Assembly (NCBI GenBank): GCA_964479535.1
Contig: CAYZMM010000026.1
Location: 1 to 64,000 of the forward strand
From: S015-6 sp964479535
GTDB lineage: Bacteria; Desulfobacterota; DSWW01
Reading direction: 5' to 3'
DNA: 64,000 bases
Both the position numbers and the translations under genes were made by a program. Below, one piece after another: positions 31,853-41,120 of this stretch; position 1 is the first letter of the stretch; the number at the start of each line of letters is the position of its first letter. Under the pieces are notes generated by a model. It saw nothing but the letters and a program-made list of their open reading frames with translations, searched no databases and was not told the origin of the DNA.

Positions 31853-31865
31853 GGGCGAGGTGGTT

Positions 31866-32735
31866 GTGAAGCAAGGGCATGGGGAGCTTGACACCCACTA
31901 CGGACGCGAAGGGCTGGGCCCGAGCCTTCTCGAGGCACTCGAGAAGGCCGGAAAGAACCCGGACGCCCTGACCGTGGAGGATCTGGCGCCGGTCGACGAG
32001 TTCCACCTGGGCGGGCGCAAGCGGACCGTGGAACTCGCCCGTCTCGCCGGGTTGTCGGCGGGGATGAGGGTCCTGGATGTGGGTTGCGGCATCGGGGGGC
32101 CCGCGAGGGCGCTGGCTCACCTCTTCGGGTGTGACGTGATCGGCGTCGATCCGATCGATGAATTCTGCGCCGCGGCCCGGCTGCTGAACGAGCGCACAGG
32201 GTTGGCACAGAAGGTGGAGATTCGCCGGGGGAGCGCCCTGGACCTTCCCGTGGAGAGCCGGTCCGCCGACGTCGTGTGGATGCAACACGTGGGCATGAAC
32301 ATCGAGGACAAGGCCACTCTATTCAAGGAACTGGCCAGGGTGCTTCGCTCCGGGGGGAAACTCGCCCTGTACGAGGTGTTCGCCGGGCCCGAAGAGGGCC
32401 TGCATTTTCCGCTTCCGTGGGCGGGCGGCCCCGAGTTGAACTTCCTCGTCTCACCGGAAGAGGCGCGGTGCCTGCTCGAGGGTGCGGGGTTCCGTGTCGA
32501 GCTCTGGGACGACGTTACCCGGGAGTCGACTCTCTGGTTTCAAGGGGTCCTCGACAAGGTGAGAGAGCACGGGCCCCCTCCGCTCAGCCTCGCCACCCTG
32601 ATGGGGCCCGCCTTTCCGGTCAAGACGGGCAACGTGCTTCGGAACCTTCTGGAGGACCGCACCCGGGTCGTCCGTGCCCTCTTGACGCTGTGTCGCTCAG
32701 CATTGCGAGGGGACAGCCTGCGGGCGAGTCCCTGA
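31866..32735 (+). CDS. Class I SAM-dependent methyltransferase
   Basis: The 289-residue product (from GTG 31866; GTG 31860 and 31803 are alternative starts) carries the Rossmann methyltransferase motif I VLDVGCGIGGPAR, an acidic motif II (VIGVDPIDEF) and motif IV/post I segments (SADVVWMQHVGMNIEDKATLFKELARVLRSGGKLALYEVF). The pattern resembles UbiE/gamma-tocopherol or sterol-type small-molecule methyltransferases. The substrate is unknown. It converges with the beta-hydroxyacid dehydrogenase gene (16-bp gap), and its start lies in the remnant of a ferredoxin gene, so its own upstream region may be rearranged. Confidence 0.85.
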   Translation: MKQGHGELDTHYGREGLGPSLLEALEKAGKNPDALTVEDLAPVDEFHLGGRKRTVELARLAGLSAGMRVLDVGCGIGGPARALAHLFGCDVIGVDPIDEFCAAARLLNERTGLAQKVEIRRGSALDLPVESRSADVVWMQHVGMNIEDKATLFKELARVLRSGGKLALYEVFAGPEEGLHFPLPWAGGPELNFLVSPEEARCLLEGAGFRVELWDDVTRESTLWFQGVLDKVREHGPPPLSLATLMGPAFPVKTGNVLRNLLEDRTRVVRALLTLCRSALRGDSLRASP

Positions 32736-32751
32736 GGACCCGGTAGCCGGA

Positions 32752-33669
32752 TCAGCGGTTCTTCCAGTCCGTGTTCGACAGGGACGCGAGGGCCAGCTGC
32801 AGGGCCTGGGTGCCGGCCCGGCCGTGACCCTGGGCCTGAACAGCCGTGTAGAGTTGATGGGCCAGAGCGAGTCCAGGCAGTGCGAGCCCCATGCGGCGGG
32901 CTTCCTCCAGGGCGATGCCCATGTCCTTGATAAAGTGCTCCACGAAGAACCCGGGAGCGAAATCGTTCCGGATGATCCGGGGCCCCAGGTTGGACAGGGA
33001 CCAGCTGCCGGCCGCCCCGGAAGCAACCGACTCCATGACGGTGTCCAGATCGAGACCGGCTTTGTGCGCATAGAGGAGGGCCTCGCAGAGCCCGATCATG
33101 TTCGTTGCGATCAGTGTCTGGTTCACCATCTTGGTGTGCTGCCCTGCGCCCGGTCCTCCCTGATGGACGACCGTCTTGCCCATCGCCTCCCAGCAGGGCC
33201 GCAGGGCCTCGACCGTCTCCCTTTCGCCCCCGATCATGATGGAAAGCCGCGCCTCCCGTGCCCCGATGTCGCCGCCCGAGACCGGTGCGTCTATGCTGCG
33301 AATCCCTCCGGATCGCGCCCGGCTTGCGATTTCGATGGCCAGCGAAGGTTCGCTCGTGGTCATGTCGACCAGGATGCTTCCCTGCCGGGCACCGCCCAGG
33401 GCGCCGTCCGGGCCCAGGATCACTTCCCGGACGTCGCCGGGGAAGCCGACCATGGTGAAGACGACATCGCTCTGTTCCGCCACCGCCTTCGGCGTGCCGG
33501 CCCAGGCGGCCCCTCGGGCTAGCAGGGGCTCCGCCTTGCTCCTCGTGCGGTTGTGGACCGTGGCGGAGAATCCTCGGTCGATCAGGTGCCCGCACATGCT
33601 GGATCCCATGACGCCGGTACCGATCCAACCGATCCTGCTTTCGCCGGGAAGAATCCTTCTCAGGGTCAT
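32752..33669 (-). CDS. Beta-hydroxyacid dehydrogenase (3-hydroxyisobutyrate dehydrogenase family)
   Basis: The 305-residue NAD(P)-dependent enzyme has the N-terminal Rossmann motif IGWIGTGVMGSSMCGHL, the substrate-binding signature DAPVSGGDIGAR, and the catalytic Lys in KMVNQ (GQHTKMVNQ). Family members oxidise or reduce 3-hydroxy acids, including succinic semialdehyde/4-hydroxybutyrate interconversion in GHBDH-type members. It lies 37 bp downstream of the large synthase gene on the same strand, so the two are probably cotranscribed. A role in either 4-hydroxybutyrate metabolism or as a reductase partner of the synthase is possible but not shown. Confidence 0.9.
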   Translation of the reverse strand: MTLRRILPGESRIGWIGTGVMGSSMCGHLIDRGFSATVHNRTRSKAEPLLARGAAWAGTPKAVAEQSDVVFTMVGFPGDVREVILGPDGALGGARQGSILVDMTTSEPSLAIEIASRARSGGIRSIDAPVSGGDIGAREARLSIMIGGERETVEALRPCWEAMGKTVVHQGGPGAGQHTKMVNQTLIATNMIGLCEALLYAHKAGLDLDTVMESVASGAAGSWSLSNLGPRIIRNDFAPGFFVEHFIKDMGIALEEARRMGLALPGLALAHQLYTAVQAQGHGRAGTQALQLALASLSNTDWKNR

Positions 33670-33706
33670 CTCGATTTCCTGAAGGGGTGAGAAAAGGGGT
33701 GATTCA

Positions 33707-36700
33707 TCAACCTGCGTCTCTCTCCGGTCTGTCTTCCACCAGGCAGACCGCGGCGTCCGTGATCTCGTAGAGCCGGATGCCGTTTTTCCAAAGGCTCCCG
33801 TCTCCCACGAGGATCACCCTTTCCCGGGTGCCTTCGATCTTCTTGATGTGGACTTCGACGGTCATCCTCTCGTCCTGGGGAAGGATCTGGCCGTGCAGTT
33901 TCCAGGCCGTGCGGTGATCGAGCGGATGCGCGAACCGGGGTGAATCGAATGGCGCTCCGAGATCCCGTTGGAGAGCGAAGACCTGTACGGCCTGCAGGAC
34001 CGCCTCGATGCCGAGTGAGCCCGGCATGACGGGGTCGTCCTGGAAGTGCAGGGGGAAGAACCAGGCGCGGGGATCGATCCGCCTCACGCCATGAACGAAG
34101 CCCTGTTGGTGATTTCCGCCCTTCTCCAGGAGGTGCACTTCATCGAGAAGTTCCAGGCGAGAGCCGCCGAGGCGATAGAAGGGCTTTCCGGTCCTTCCGG
34201 TGAAGAACCGTTTGCGGGCGGACGACGATTTCAGGTCGATTCGAAGTGCCGGGTCGTCGGACGGATACGGCTTCGTCCGGCCGGGCTTGTCGCCTTCCCC
34301 AGCTTCCGGACCGACCGGGTTGCCCAGGCTCGTGGGGGGGAAATAACCGCAGACCGCCGTGCCCTGGAAGAAGGGCAGGCGGTCATGAGCCAGGACGAAC
34401 TCGAAACGCTGGATGATCGTGTCTCCGGCTGCGGCGGTCGAAAGCAGCGTCGATCGAGTCGTCACGGTCTCCCCCCTGAGGTCCACTTCTCTGAGCAGAG
34501 TTCCCTCCCCTTCCAGCGCCCGGAAACACAGATCCGTATGCGGTTTCAACAGGGGGGTTCCCGCATAGGCCGATACGAACAGGCAGGGCTGGAGCGAAAG
34601 CTCCATGAGAATCGCGTTCGGGACGAGGGCGGGATGGGCGCTGTCCCGCAGATACCACGCATCTTCCGGGATGTCGCATTCGGCGATCACCTGAGGCCGG
34701 CCGTTCGTGTCGAGCGGATTGCCGGACACGTCCCGTACACGATCGATCAGCTGCAGGTCGCCGCTCGGCAGACGCGGGGGCCTGCGGTCTTCATAGACGG
34801 AGAAGGCCTGGCCAAAGCACTTCGCAAGGGAGCCGGTGGCGAATTCCCGGAGATGGTCTTTCGTGAAGCGCACCTCCCCGGAGCCGGGTTCCGTCCGTGC
34901 GGCGGTTTCGTTCGGGACCGGAAGCCGGGGACTCTCCGCCTCTTGTTCGGCCAGCAGTACGCCGAGATCCTTGAAATCGACGACCACCTTGTCGTCCACG
35001 ATGATGTCCACGTCGGCGAGCGCATAGGGGCGGGGCGTGGTGCCGACCGCTTTGATCTCCATCCGATAGGTCAGGAGGGTATGCTTCGGGGTCACCTGTC
35101 CCCTGCAGCGCACCTTCTGCGGACGATCCGGAACGGGCTGAAAGAGGGCGTCCTTCGTGCAGGTCTGCAAACCCATGTAGAGAATGAAGAACCGCAACAG
35201 TTGGCCGCACCCCTCCGCCATGAGGGACCCGGCCAGCACCGGGTCGTCCTTGAAGTGACAGGGGAAGTACCAGTGATCCGGCACAAGGTCTTTCTCGGCA
35301 ATGACCAGGCCCAGTCCCCAGGGGCCGCCGCCGGGGTCCACCGAGACGACCCGGTCCAGCATCAACATGGCTTCCGTGGAGAAGTGAAGCCACGGATTCC
35401 GCCCCTTCGGATCATGGGCCGGCCCGAAACAGGCCGCCTTGTCGCCCCCGGCCAGGGCGACGAGATCCCGCCGCTCGAAGCTCGATCTCTCGCAGGACAG
35501 TAACGGGGCAAAGCTCTGTGGCCGGATCCTGCTCCTCTCCTCGATCTCCTGTTCCGTGCGGATGATCCCTCTTCCCGCGTCCAGTTCCTCGTCCGTGAAG
35601 AAGCCGGCACAGCCGCCCCGCATCTCGAGGATCCGCTTGCCCTTCACGTAGCAGTCGTATTCGAAGAAGAAGAGCAGGGTGCCGCCCGTCCTGGCGAAGG
35701 AGTTGATCCGGATGTCGTAACGAAGGGTCTCGCCCGCTTTGGCGATCTCTCCAAGGAACGTCATGGTGCAATCCAGGAGGCGGTAGACCCGTTCTCCCTT
35801 GCACTCGAAGTCGATGCCCAGATAGCTGATCAGAAGGAGATCGCACTGTCCCGCCTCGACGGCCACGGCCCAGGGAACCTGCCCGCCCATGGAATACCAC
35901 GCATCGTGCGGCACATCGTACTCCGTGGTCATGGAACAGGGCCGGAAGACACCCGCCTGAGCATCGAGTTTCGTAACGCGTGTGACGAGCAGATACGGCT
36001 CCATGGGAAGCCTCACCCGTCGTCCGTACGTGTCGATGATCGAATAATCCTCTCCGAATACCTTGGCGATGCTCCCCTCGGCGAATTCCCGCAGATCCGC
36101 GTAGTCCCAAACCACATCGGAAACGTCGGGCCTCCGTGCTGGGTCGAAGATCGAGCGGGAGGCCGCCTGCCCTTGACGGGAGATCTCCTGAAGGGCCTCC
36201 CAGGTGGGCGTTCCGTCGCTCTGCTCCAAGGGCGGACGAGGTGCGGAACCGTGGCGGGGTTCGGGGGTGGCTCGCGGAGGCGAAGAGGCGTGAGGCTCCG
36301 GGCCGACGCGAGGGGCCGCCGGGTCGAATCCTCCGCGGGCCGCCAGCTGCAGCTGGAGCCGAATCGTCTCTCCGATCTGTTTCATGCCCTCCCGGCGGGT
36401 CTGCAGGAAGGCGGCGTGCGAGGAACCCGCCCTGGAGAGGTGTCCGTAGAACCGCTCGAGTCCGGAAGGCGTGAGAGCGGAGGGCCGGGGTTCGCCCGTC
36501 GGTCGAGCCCCTTCCGGTTCCACAACGCCTGCAAGGTCGAACCCGCTCGAGAGGTGTACCTCCGTTGCTTCCTCCCGGCCCGGAGGGAAGGGCAGGACGG
36601 TCCCGGCGCGATCCTCTGGAGCCCCGGGTTCCGCCGGCGCCGGGGTGCGTTTGAAGCGTCCCCGTTGCTTTTTGTCGAGGATGACCGAAGGAATGTGGGT

Positions 36701-39700
36701 TCCTCCGAGGGTCGTGGTCTTGACCAGGGATTTTCCGCTCAAGGCGGTCGGTTCCGTCCGGGAGTAGAGGCGGGCCAGATCGAGGGCCACCCGGTGGCTG
36801 AACAGTCTTGCCAGGGCTCGAACGATGGAGGTCTTGTCGTCGACCCCCTTCCGGTTCGTTCCGACCGCCAGGTGGGGTTTCTCGCGGAGGATCTCCCCGA
36901 TCCAGTGCGTACAGTTCTCGCGCGGCCCGACCTCGACGAACACCCGCGCACCGTCCCGGTAGGTCTGCCCCACGAGTTTCGGGAAATCAATCTCGTGGCA
37001 GTAGATTTCCGCGATGTTCTTGGCGATCGTCTCCTGGTCGAGAGGAAGGGGGGCGAAGCGGTCGGCGGAGTAGAAGGCCGTGCCGGAGACCTCGTGGACC
37101 GGCAGGGTGTGCACCCTCACCAGTTCATCGTACTCCGCCCTGGCGATCGGGCAGTGGATCACATCGCTCATGGGCACGGCGAGGTGCTCGCAGCCGAGTC
37201 GCTCGATGACCCGGCCGCATGCCCCCTCGTCCCCCGCAAGGATCACCTCCTTCGGCGTGTTCACGAAGATCAGGTAGGCGCGACGTTCATCCTTCAAGGC
37301 CTCCCGGACCCTGTCCGCAGAGTCCCGAACAGCATGGCAGTGCCAGATCCTGCCTCGTTCCCCTTCCTCGGGAGAAAGGTCCCACGCATCGCGGAGGGTC
37401 TGCATGGGCCCCGCAAGACGGGTTCGAAACAGGGGAGAGTCCCGCAGCGCGCGGCTCATCCTGTCCGCTTCGTCCCATACCCCGAGGGCGAACATCATCG
37501 AGACCTCTCCCATGCTGTACCCCAGCGCCATGTGCGGCCTGAGACGAAAGATCTCGGTGACGATCTTCGTGTAGAGGATGCTGAACAGGATGCCGCTTTC
37601 GAACATGGCGATCGGGTTTTCCAGCAGCGCCTTCTCCCGGTCGTCCCATTCCCTGTTCGACAGACCCTCGAGACTCCGCGGATAGAGCAGTTCGTCCGCC
37701 ACCATGTCGCCCAGGCGGGAAGAGTACCGCGCGGCATGTTCGAACATGTCCGGGAACAGCTGAAAGAGATCCCGCCCGAGCCCCGGATAGGAGGTCAGGC
37801 CGCCCGGATACACGAAAGCGATCCTGCCCTCTCTTCCCTGTGGACGGGTCGTGAAACAGGAGCCTCGGAGGGAGGACCAGTCCCTGCCTTCCTCGAAGGC
37901 CTTTTCCAGACCGGTTCGCATCGAGTCGATCTCCCGGAGGAGATCCTCCGTACCACATCCCACGATGCCGGCTCCGTACTCCGCGTCGGCGTTGCGCCCG
38001 TGACGTTCGAAGCAGGCGCCGGCAACGGTTGCAGGGGGGACGCCGGCCACGAGGTCTTTCTTTATCCGGTCCAGTTCCTGTTGGAGGGCGCGGCGGTCGT
38101 TGCCGGAGACCGGAAGGAGCAGGGGAAGCGCCTCCGCCAGATAGTCGGAATGCACGTCCGGCCGAACGGCCTCTTCGGAGAGGATCAGGTGCGCCGCGAC
38201 GCCGTCACGTCCGAGTCCGCTGACGGCCGCCCTTCTCTTCGCGCGGCCCTGTTCCAGGAACCAGGTTTTTGACTGGGCGGGCACGTAGAAGACGTCTTCG
38301 CCCGGCAGGTGCGGCCCTTCGGGGCCCGTCCACATGGGGGTTCCGGGGATGAAACGGTGGTGGAGGCACAGGGCCGCCTTGATGAGGCTCGCCATCCCGG
38401 AGGCGGCAAAGGTGTGGCCCACCGTCGCCTTGGCGCTGCCGATGGCGCAGGCCGGCCCCTGCCCGGCGCCGCTGTACGCCCGGGTCAGCCCCACCCTCTC
38501 TGCTTCGTCTTCCTCCGGCACGCCGCTTCCGAAGACCTCCAGATAGCCGACAGCCCCCGGGGCCGCATCTGCGCCTTCCAGGGCACGCCTGCACGCCTCC
38601 TCGACCGATCTGCCGTCCGTGCCGTTCGAGAACCCGATGGCATCCACGTTCGCGTAAATGCGCTCGCCCCGGTCCGCCGCCTTTTCACGGCGCCTGAGCA
38701 CCACGGCGCCGGCCCCCTCGCCCACGGTCCAGCTCTTCACGTTCCGATCGAAGCTCAGTGTTCGAGGGCCGGTGGTGTTGCTTCTGCAGTGCCGGTTTCG
38801 CAGAAGCACGCTCTCCACCCCGCCGCACAGGTCCACCGCGCCCACCACCACGGCTTCCACCTCGTCGTTCTGGATCATCATCTGTGCGATTTCCAGCGCC
38901 TTGAAGACGGAGTTCTCATCGGAAGAAACCGTGAAGGCGGGACCCGAGAAATCCCACGCCGCCGAGACCCGGGAAGCCATGATATTGCCGATGAAGCTCG
39001 TCATGCGGTTCACGGTGCCGGGACCGTGGATGCTGTTCTTCACGATATCGGTGAGCTCGCGCCTCCGGTCCTCGGACAGGGTCGGCGCTCCCCCGGACAG
39101 GCTGCGCTCGAGTCTCGGGGCGAGGCCGATCCTGCCCCGCGTTTCGTGAAGGGACAGCTCGGTCTCCATGGCGACGATGACCGCCACGTTCTCGCCTTTT
39201 CGAACGCCGGTCTGCTGGAGGGCCTTGTCGGCCACCCTGAGAAGCAGGAGGTGTTGCGGAATCAGTCGATCGTCTTCGTTCGGGGGAATCTTGAACCGCA
39301 TGAAGTCCAGTTCGAAGCTGTCGATGTACGCACCTTCGGGAGGGCGGGCCTCTTCGAAGCCGTATTCCTTCAGCAGGCTCGCCTCCCTCTCGATCCCTTT
39401 CCAGCGTCCCGGTGGGAGGGGAATGAAGTGCTGTGTGCCCTCGTAGATGCTGCGATGAAAGGCCGCCAGCCCCTCGCAGGGGCCGAAGAAGGCGTCCATT
39501 CCCACGATCGCCATGGGGGCGGGCTTGAGAGGCTCTTCCCGATCGTGCCGGGCGGCCCGGTCCCCTTCCTGCCGGTCCGCCGCGCCGGAGACGTCCTCCC
39601 CCCTCTCGAAGATGATGTGGGCGTTCGTCCCGCCCAGGCCGAAGGCGCTGGCAGCCCCGCGCCTGCCGGTCTTGCCGTCAGGCCAGGGCCGGTTCTGCCG

Positions 39701-40954
39701 AGGGATCCGCTCCACCGAAACCACCTGATTCGAGGAGCTCTGGGGTTCCTCGAGGTGGATCGTGGGAGGAATCGTTCCTTCCATCATGGCGAGGAGCACC
39801 TTGGTCATGCTCGCCATGCCGGCGGCGGTCAGCAAATGCCCGATGTTGGATTTCACGGCCCCGACCAGAGGGGATGCCCCGTGTCTTCCGAAGAAGGCGT
39901 CCATGGAATCCAACTCGATCCTGTCGCCCAGGACGGTTCCCGTGGCGTGACACTCCACGAAATCGACGTCCCTCGGATCGACGCGGGCATTTTCATAGGC
40001 CCTCTCGAAAGCGAACATCTGCCCCTTCGGGTTCGGACTGAGCACGGACTGGCCTCTCCCGTCGTTCGAGAGCCCCGTTCCCAGAATGGTGGCGTAGATA
40101 CGATCCCGGTCTCTCAAGGCGTCGCCGAGCCGCTTCAAGACGAACATTCCGGCCCCTTGTCCGGCAATCAACCCTCCCGAGCGCTTGTCCAGGGGGGAAC
40201 TGGGAGAGCCCTCTTCCGGATACGCCTGGAAGATCGAGAAGCCGGTGTGGACGAACAGGGGGTCCGCAGCGCTCACGGCGCCGGCGAGCATCATGTCCGC
40301 TTTGCGGGAGAGAAGATAATCGCAGGCGAGCTTCACCGAATAGAGGGAAGAGGCGCAGGCGGCATCCAGAGAGAAGTGCCGGCCGCCCAGGCAAAGGGCT
40401 TCCGCAATCACGGCCGAAGGGTGACCGGATGTCTTCCAGTTGTCGTCCTTCATCGTGACGGGCGGTGCGAAGGGTGCGAGACGAAAGGCCTCGTCTTCGA
40501 GGAGTTCCTGCAGGCAGGTCTCCACCGCTCTGTGGTAGATCGGCAGGATCAGTTGATTCGAATACGGGGTGGGCATGGAGAGGTTGCCGAGGAGGACACC
40601 GCACCTTTCCAGAGCTTCCCGCCTTCCCAGATAGCCGGCGTCGCGGAGGGCCTCCCGGGCTACGTGAAGGGACCACTGAAAGACATGGTCCAGTCCGAGG
40701 ACCGTCTCTTCGGAGACCCGGAAGCCCGAGGGATCCATTTCAAAGCCGCGTACATACCCTCCGTAGGGGCAGTAGAACTTGTCGGGAACGCCCTTCCGGG
40801 GGTCGTAGCCGCTGCGGACAGGCAAGCCGATATCCTCATCGGTCACCTCGGTTCTCGAATCCCTTTGCTCGATCAGGTTCTGCCAGAATTGCTGTGGGCT
40901 CTTCGCCCCCGGAAACAGGCATCCAAGGCCGATGACGGCGATCCTGGGATTCAA
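33707..40954 (-). CDS. PfaC/Pfa3-like multidomain synthase, KS-CLF-AT-DH-DH
   Basis: The 2415-residue protein starts at TTG 40954 behind GGAGGGGGGAAGG. Domain order: ketosynthase (1-455; Cys200 in DAACASS, His336 in HATGT, His373 in SNIGHL); chain-length-factor-like KS (480-930; the Cys position reads Glu in SSDENS, and the HGTGT motif is replaced); acyltransferase (1045-1400; Ser1148 in GYSMG); Pro-rich linker (about 1400-1660); two FabA-like double hot-dog dehydratase units (1670-2010 with His1900 in PCHFKDDPV; 2030-2410 with His2303 in PLHFQDDPV). This is the architecture of PfaC-type polyunsaturated or secondary-lipid synthases with a PfaB-type AT inserted. There is no ACP, ketoreductase or enoylreductase in the protein, and none nearby. 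It therefore needs partners encoded elsewhere or loads from a free ACP. Confidence 0.92.
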   Translation of the reverse strand: MNPRIAVIGLGCLFPGAKSPQQFWQNLIEQRDSRTEVTDEDIGLPVRSGYDPRKGVPDKFYCPYGGYVRGFEMDPSGFRVSEETVLGLDHVFQWSLHVAREALRDAGYLGRREALERCGVLLGNLSMPTPYSNQLILPIYHRAVETCLQELLEDEAFRLAPFAPPVTMKDDNWKTSGHPSAVIAEALCLGGRHFSLDAACASSLYSVKLACDYLLSRKADMMLAGAVSAADPLFVHTGFSIFQAYPEEGSPSSPLDKRSGGLIAGQGAGMFVLKRLGDALRDRDRIYATILGTGLSNDGRGQSVLSPNPKGQMFAFERAYENARVDPRDVDFVECHATGTVLGDRIELDSMDAFFGRHGASPLVGAVKSNIGHLLTAAGMASMTKVLLAMMEGTIPPTIHLEEPQSSSNQVVSVERIPRQNRPWPDGKTGRRGAASAFGLGGTNAHIIFERGEDVSGAADRQEGDRAARHDREEPLKPAPMAIVGMDAFFGPCEGLAAFHRSIYEGTQHFIPLPPGRWKGIEREASLLKEYGFEEARPPEGAYIDSFELDFMRFKIPPNEDDRLIPQHLLLLRVADKALQQTGVRKGENVAVIVAMETELSLHETRGRIGLAPRLERSLSGGAPTLSEDRRRELTDIVKNSIHGPGTVNRMTSFIGNIMASRVSAAWDFSGPAFTVSSDENSVFKALEIAQMMIQNDEVEAVVVGAVDLCGGVESVLLRNRHCRSNTTGPRTLSFDRNVKSWTVGEGAGAVVLRRREKAADRGERIYANVDAIGFSNGTDGRSVEEACRRALEGADAAPGAVGYLEVFGSGVPEEDEAERVGLTRAYSGAGQGPACAIGSAKATVGHTFAASGMASLIKAALCLHHRFIPGTPMWTGPEGPHLPGEDVFYVPAQSKTWFLEQGRAKRRAAVSGLGRDGVAAHLILSEEAVRPDVHSDYLAEALPLLLPVSGNDRRALQQELDRIKKDLVAGVPPATVAGACFERHGRNADAEYGAGIVGCGTEDLLREIDSMRTGLEKAFEEGRDWSSLRGSCFTTRPQGREGRIAFVYPGGLTSYPGLGRDLFQLFPDMFEHAARYSSRLGDMVADELLYPRSLEGLSNREWDDREKALLENPIAMFESGILFSILYTKIVTEIFRLRPHMALGYSMGEVSMMFALGVWDEADRMSRALRDSPLFRTRLAGPMQTLRDAWDLSPEEGERGRIWHCHAVRDSADRVREALKDERRAYLIFVNTPKEVILAGDEGACGRVIERLGCEHLAVPMSDVIHCPIARAEYDELVRVHTLPVHEVSGTAFYSADRFAPLPLDQETIAKNIAEIYCHEIDFPKLVGQTYRDGARVFVEVGPRENCTHWIGEILREKPHLAVGTNRKGVDDKTSIVRALARLFSHRVALDLARLYSRTEPTALSGKSLVKTTTLGGTHIPSVILDKKQRGRFKRTPAPAEPGAPEDRAGTVLPFPPGREEATEVHLSSGFDLAGVVEPEGARPTGEPRPSALTPSGLERFYGHLSRAGSSHAAFLQTRREGMKQIGETIRLQLQLAARGGFDPAAPRVGPEPHASSPPRATPEPRHGSAPRPPLEQSDGTPTWEALQEISRQGQAASRSIFDPARRPDVSDVVWDYADLREFAEGSIAKVFGEDYSIIDTYGRRVRLPMEPYLLVTRVTKLDAQAGVFRPCSMTTEYDVPHDAWYSMGGQVPWAVAVEAGQCDLLLISYLGIDFECKGERVYRLLDCTMTFLGEIAKAGETLRYDIRINSFARTGGTLLFFFEYDCYVKGKRILEMRGGCAGFFTDEELDAGRGIIRTEQEIEERSRIRPQSFAPLLSCERSSFERRDLVALAGGDKAACFGPAHDPKGRNPWLHFSTEAMLMLDRVVSVDPGGGPWGLGLVIAEKDLVPDHWYFPCHFKDDPVLAGSLMAEGCGQLLRFFILYMGLQTCTKDALFQPVPDRPQKVRCRGQVTPKHTLLTYRMEIKAVGTTPRPYALADVDIIVDDKVVVDFKDLGVLLAEQEAESPRLPVPNETAARTEPGSGEVRFTKDHLREFATGSLAKCFGQAFSVYEDRRPPRLPSGDLQLIDRVRDVSGNPLDTNGRPQVIAECDIPEDAWYLRDSAHPALVPNAILMELSLQPCLFVSAYAGTPLLKPHTDLCFRALEGEGTLLREVDLRGETVTTRSTLLSTAAAGDTIIQRFEFVLAHDRLPFFQGTAVCGYFPPTSLGNPVGPEAGEGDKPGRTKPYPSDDPALRIDLKSSSARKRFFTGRTGKPFYRLGGSRLELLDEVHLLEKGGNHQQGFVHGVRRIDPRAWFFPLHFQDDPVMPGSLGIEAVLQAVQVFALQRDLGAPFDSPRFAHPLDHRTAWKLHGQILPQDERMTVEVHIKKIEGTRERVILVGDGSLWKNGIRLYEITDAAVCLVEDRPERDAG

Positions 40955-41001
40955 GACCTTCCCCCCTCCTGTTCTCTCAAGTCATTTCAAAATGGCTTCC
41001 A

Positions 41002-41007
41002 ATTGTA
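41002..41007 (-). promoter_or_regulatory. Candidate -10 element for the synthase gene
   Basis: TACAAT on the - strand lies about 50 bp upstream of the TTG start of the KS-CLF-AT-DH-DH gene. The -35 region (TTCCGT) is weak. It sits in the 166-bp divergent region 40955-41120. Confidence 0.35.
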
Positions 41008-41055
41008 CCAAAAAGAGTGTCTTCACGGAAAGCCCGGCATCGGACCGGAACCGCC

Positions 41056-41085
41056 TTGACACACGACCTGGGTACGCCCCAATAT
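41056..41085 (+). promoter_or_regulatory. Candidate promoter for the metallo-hydrolase lipoprotein gene
   Basis: A perfect TTGACA at 41056-41061 is followed after 18 bp by CAATAT (41080-41085), about 36 bp before the ATG at 41121. It shares the divergent region with the synthase gene. Confidence 0.42.
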
Positions 41086-41120
41086 GCGGGCTAGGTTCCA
41101 CTCATGCGGGAGGCGGGAGA

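Noticed and set aside
38309..41059. Antisense open frame of 916 codons on the + strand
   Set aside because: It mirrors the - strand lipid synthase, whose domains and motifs are unmistakable. High GC at third positions creates such shadow frames; no domain is visible in it. The same holds for 35906-38272 and 34046-35503.
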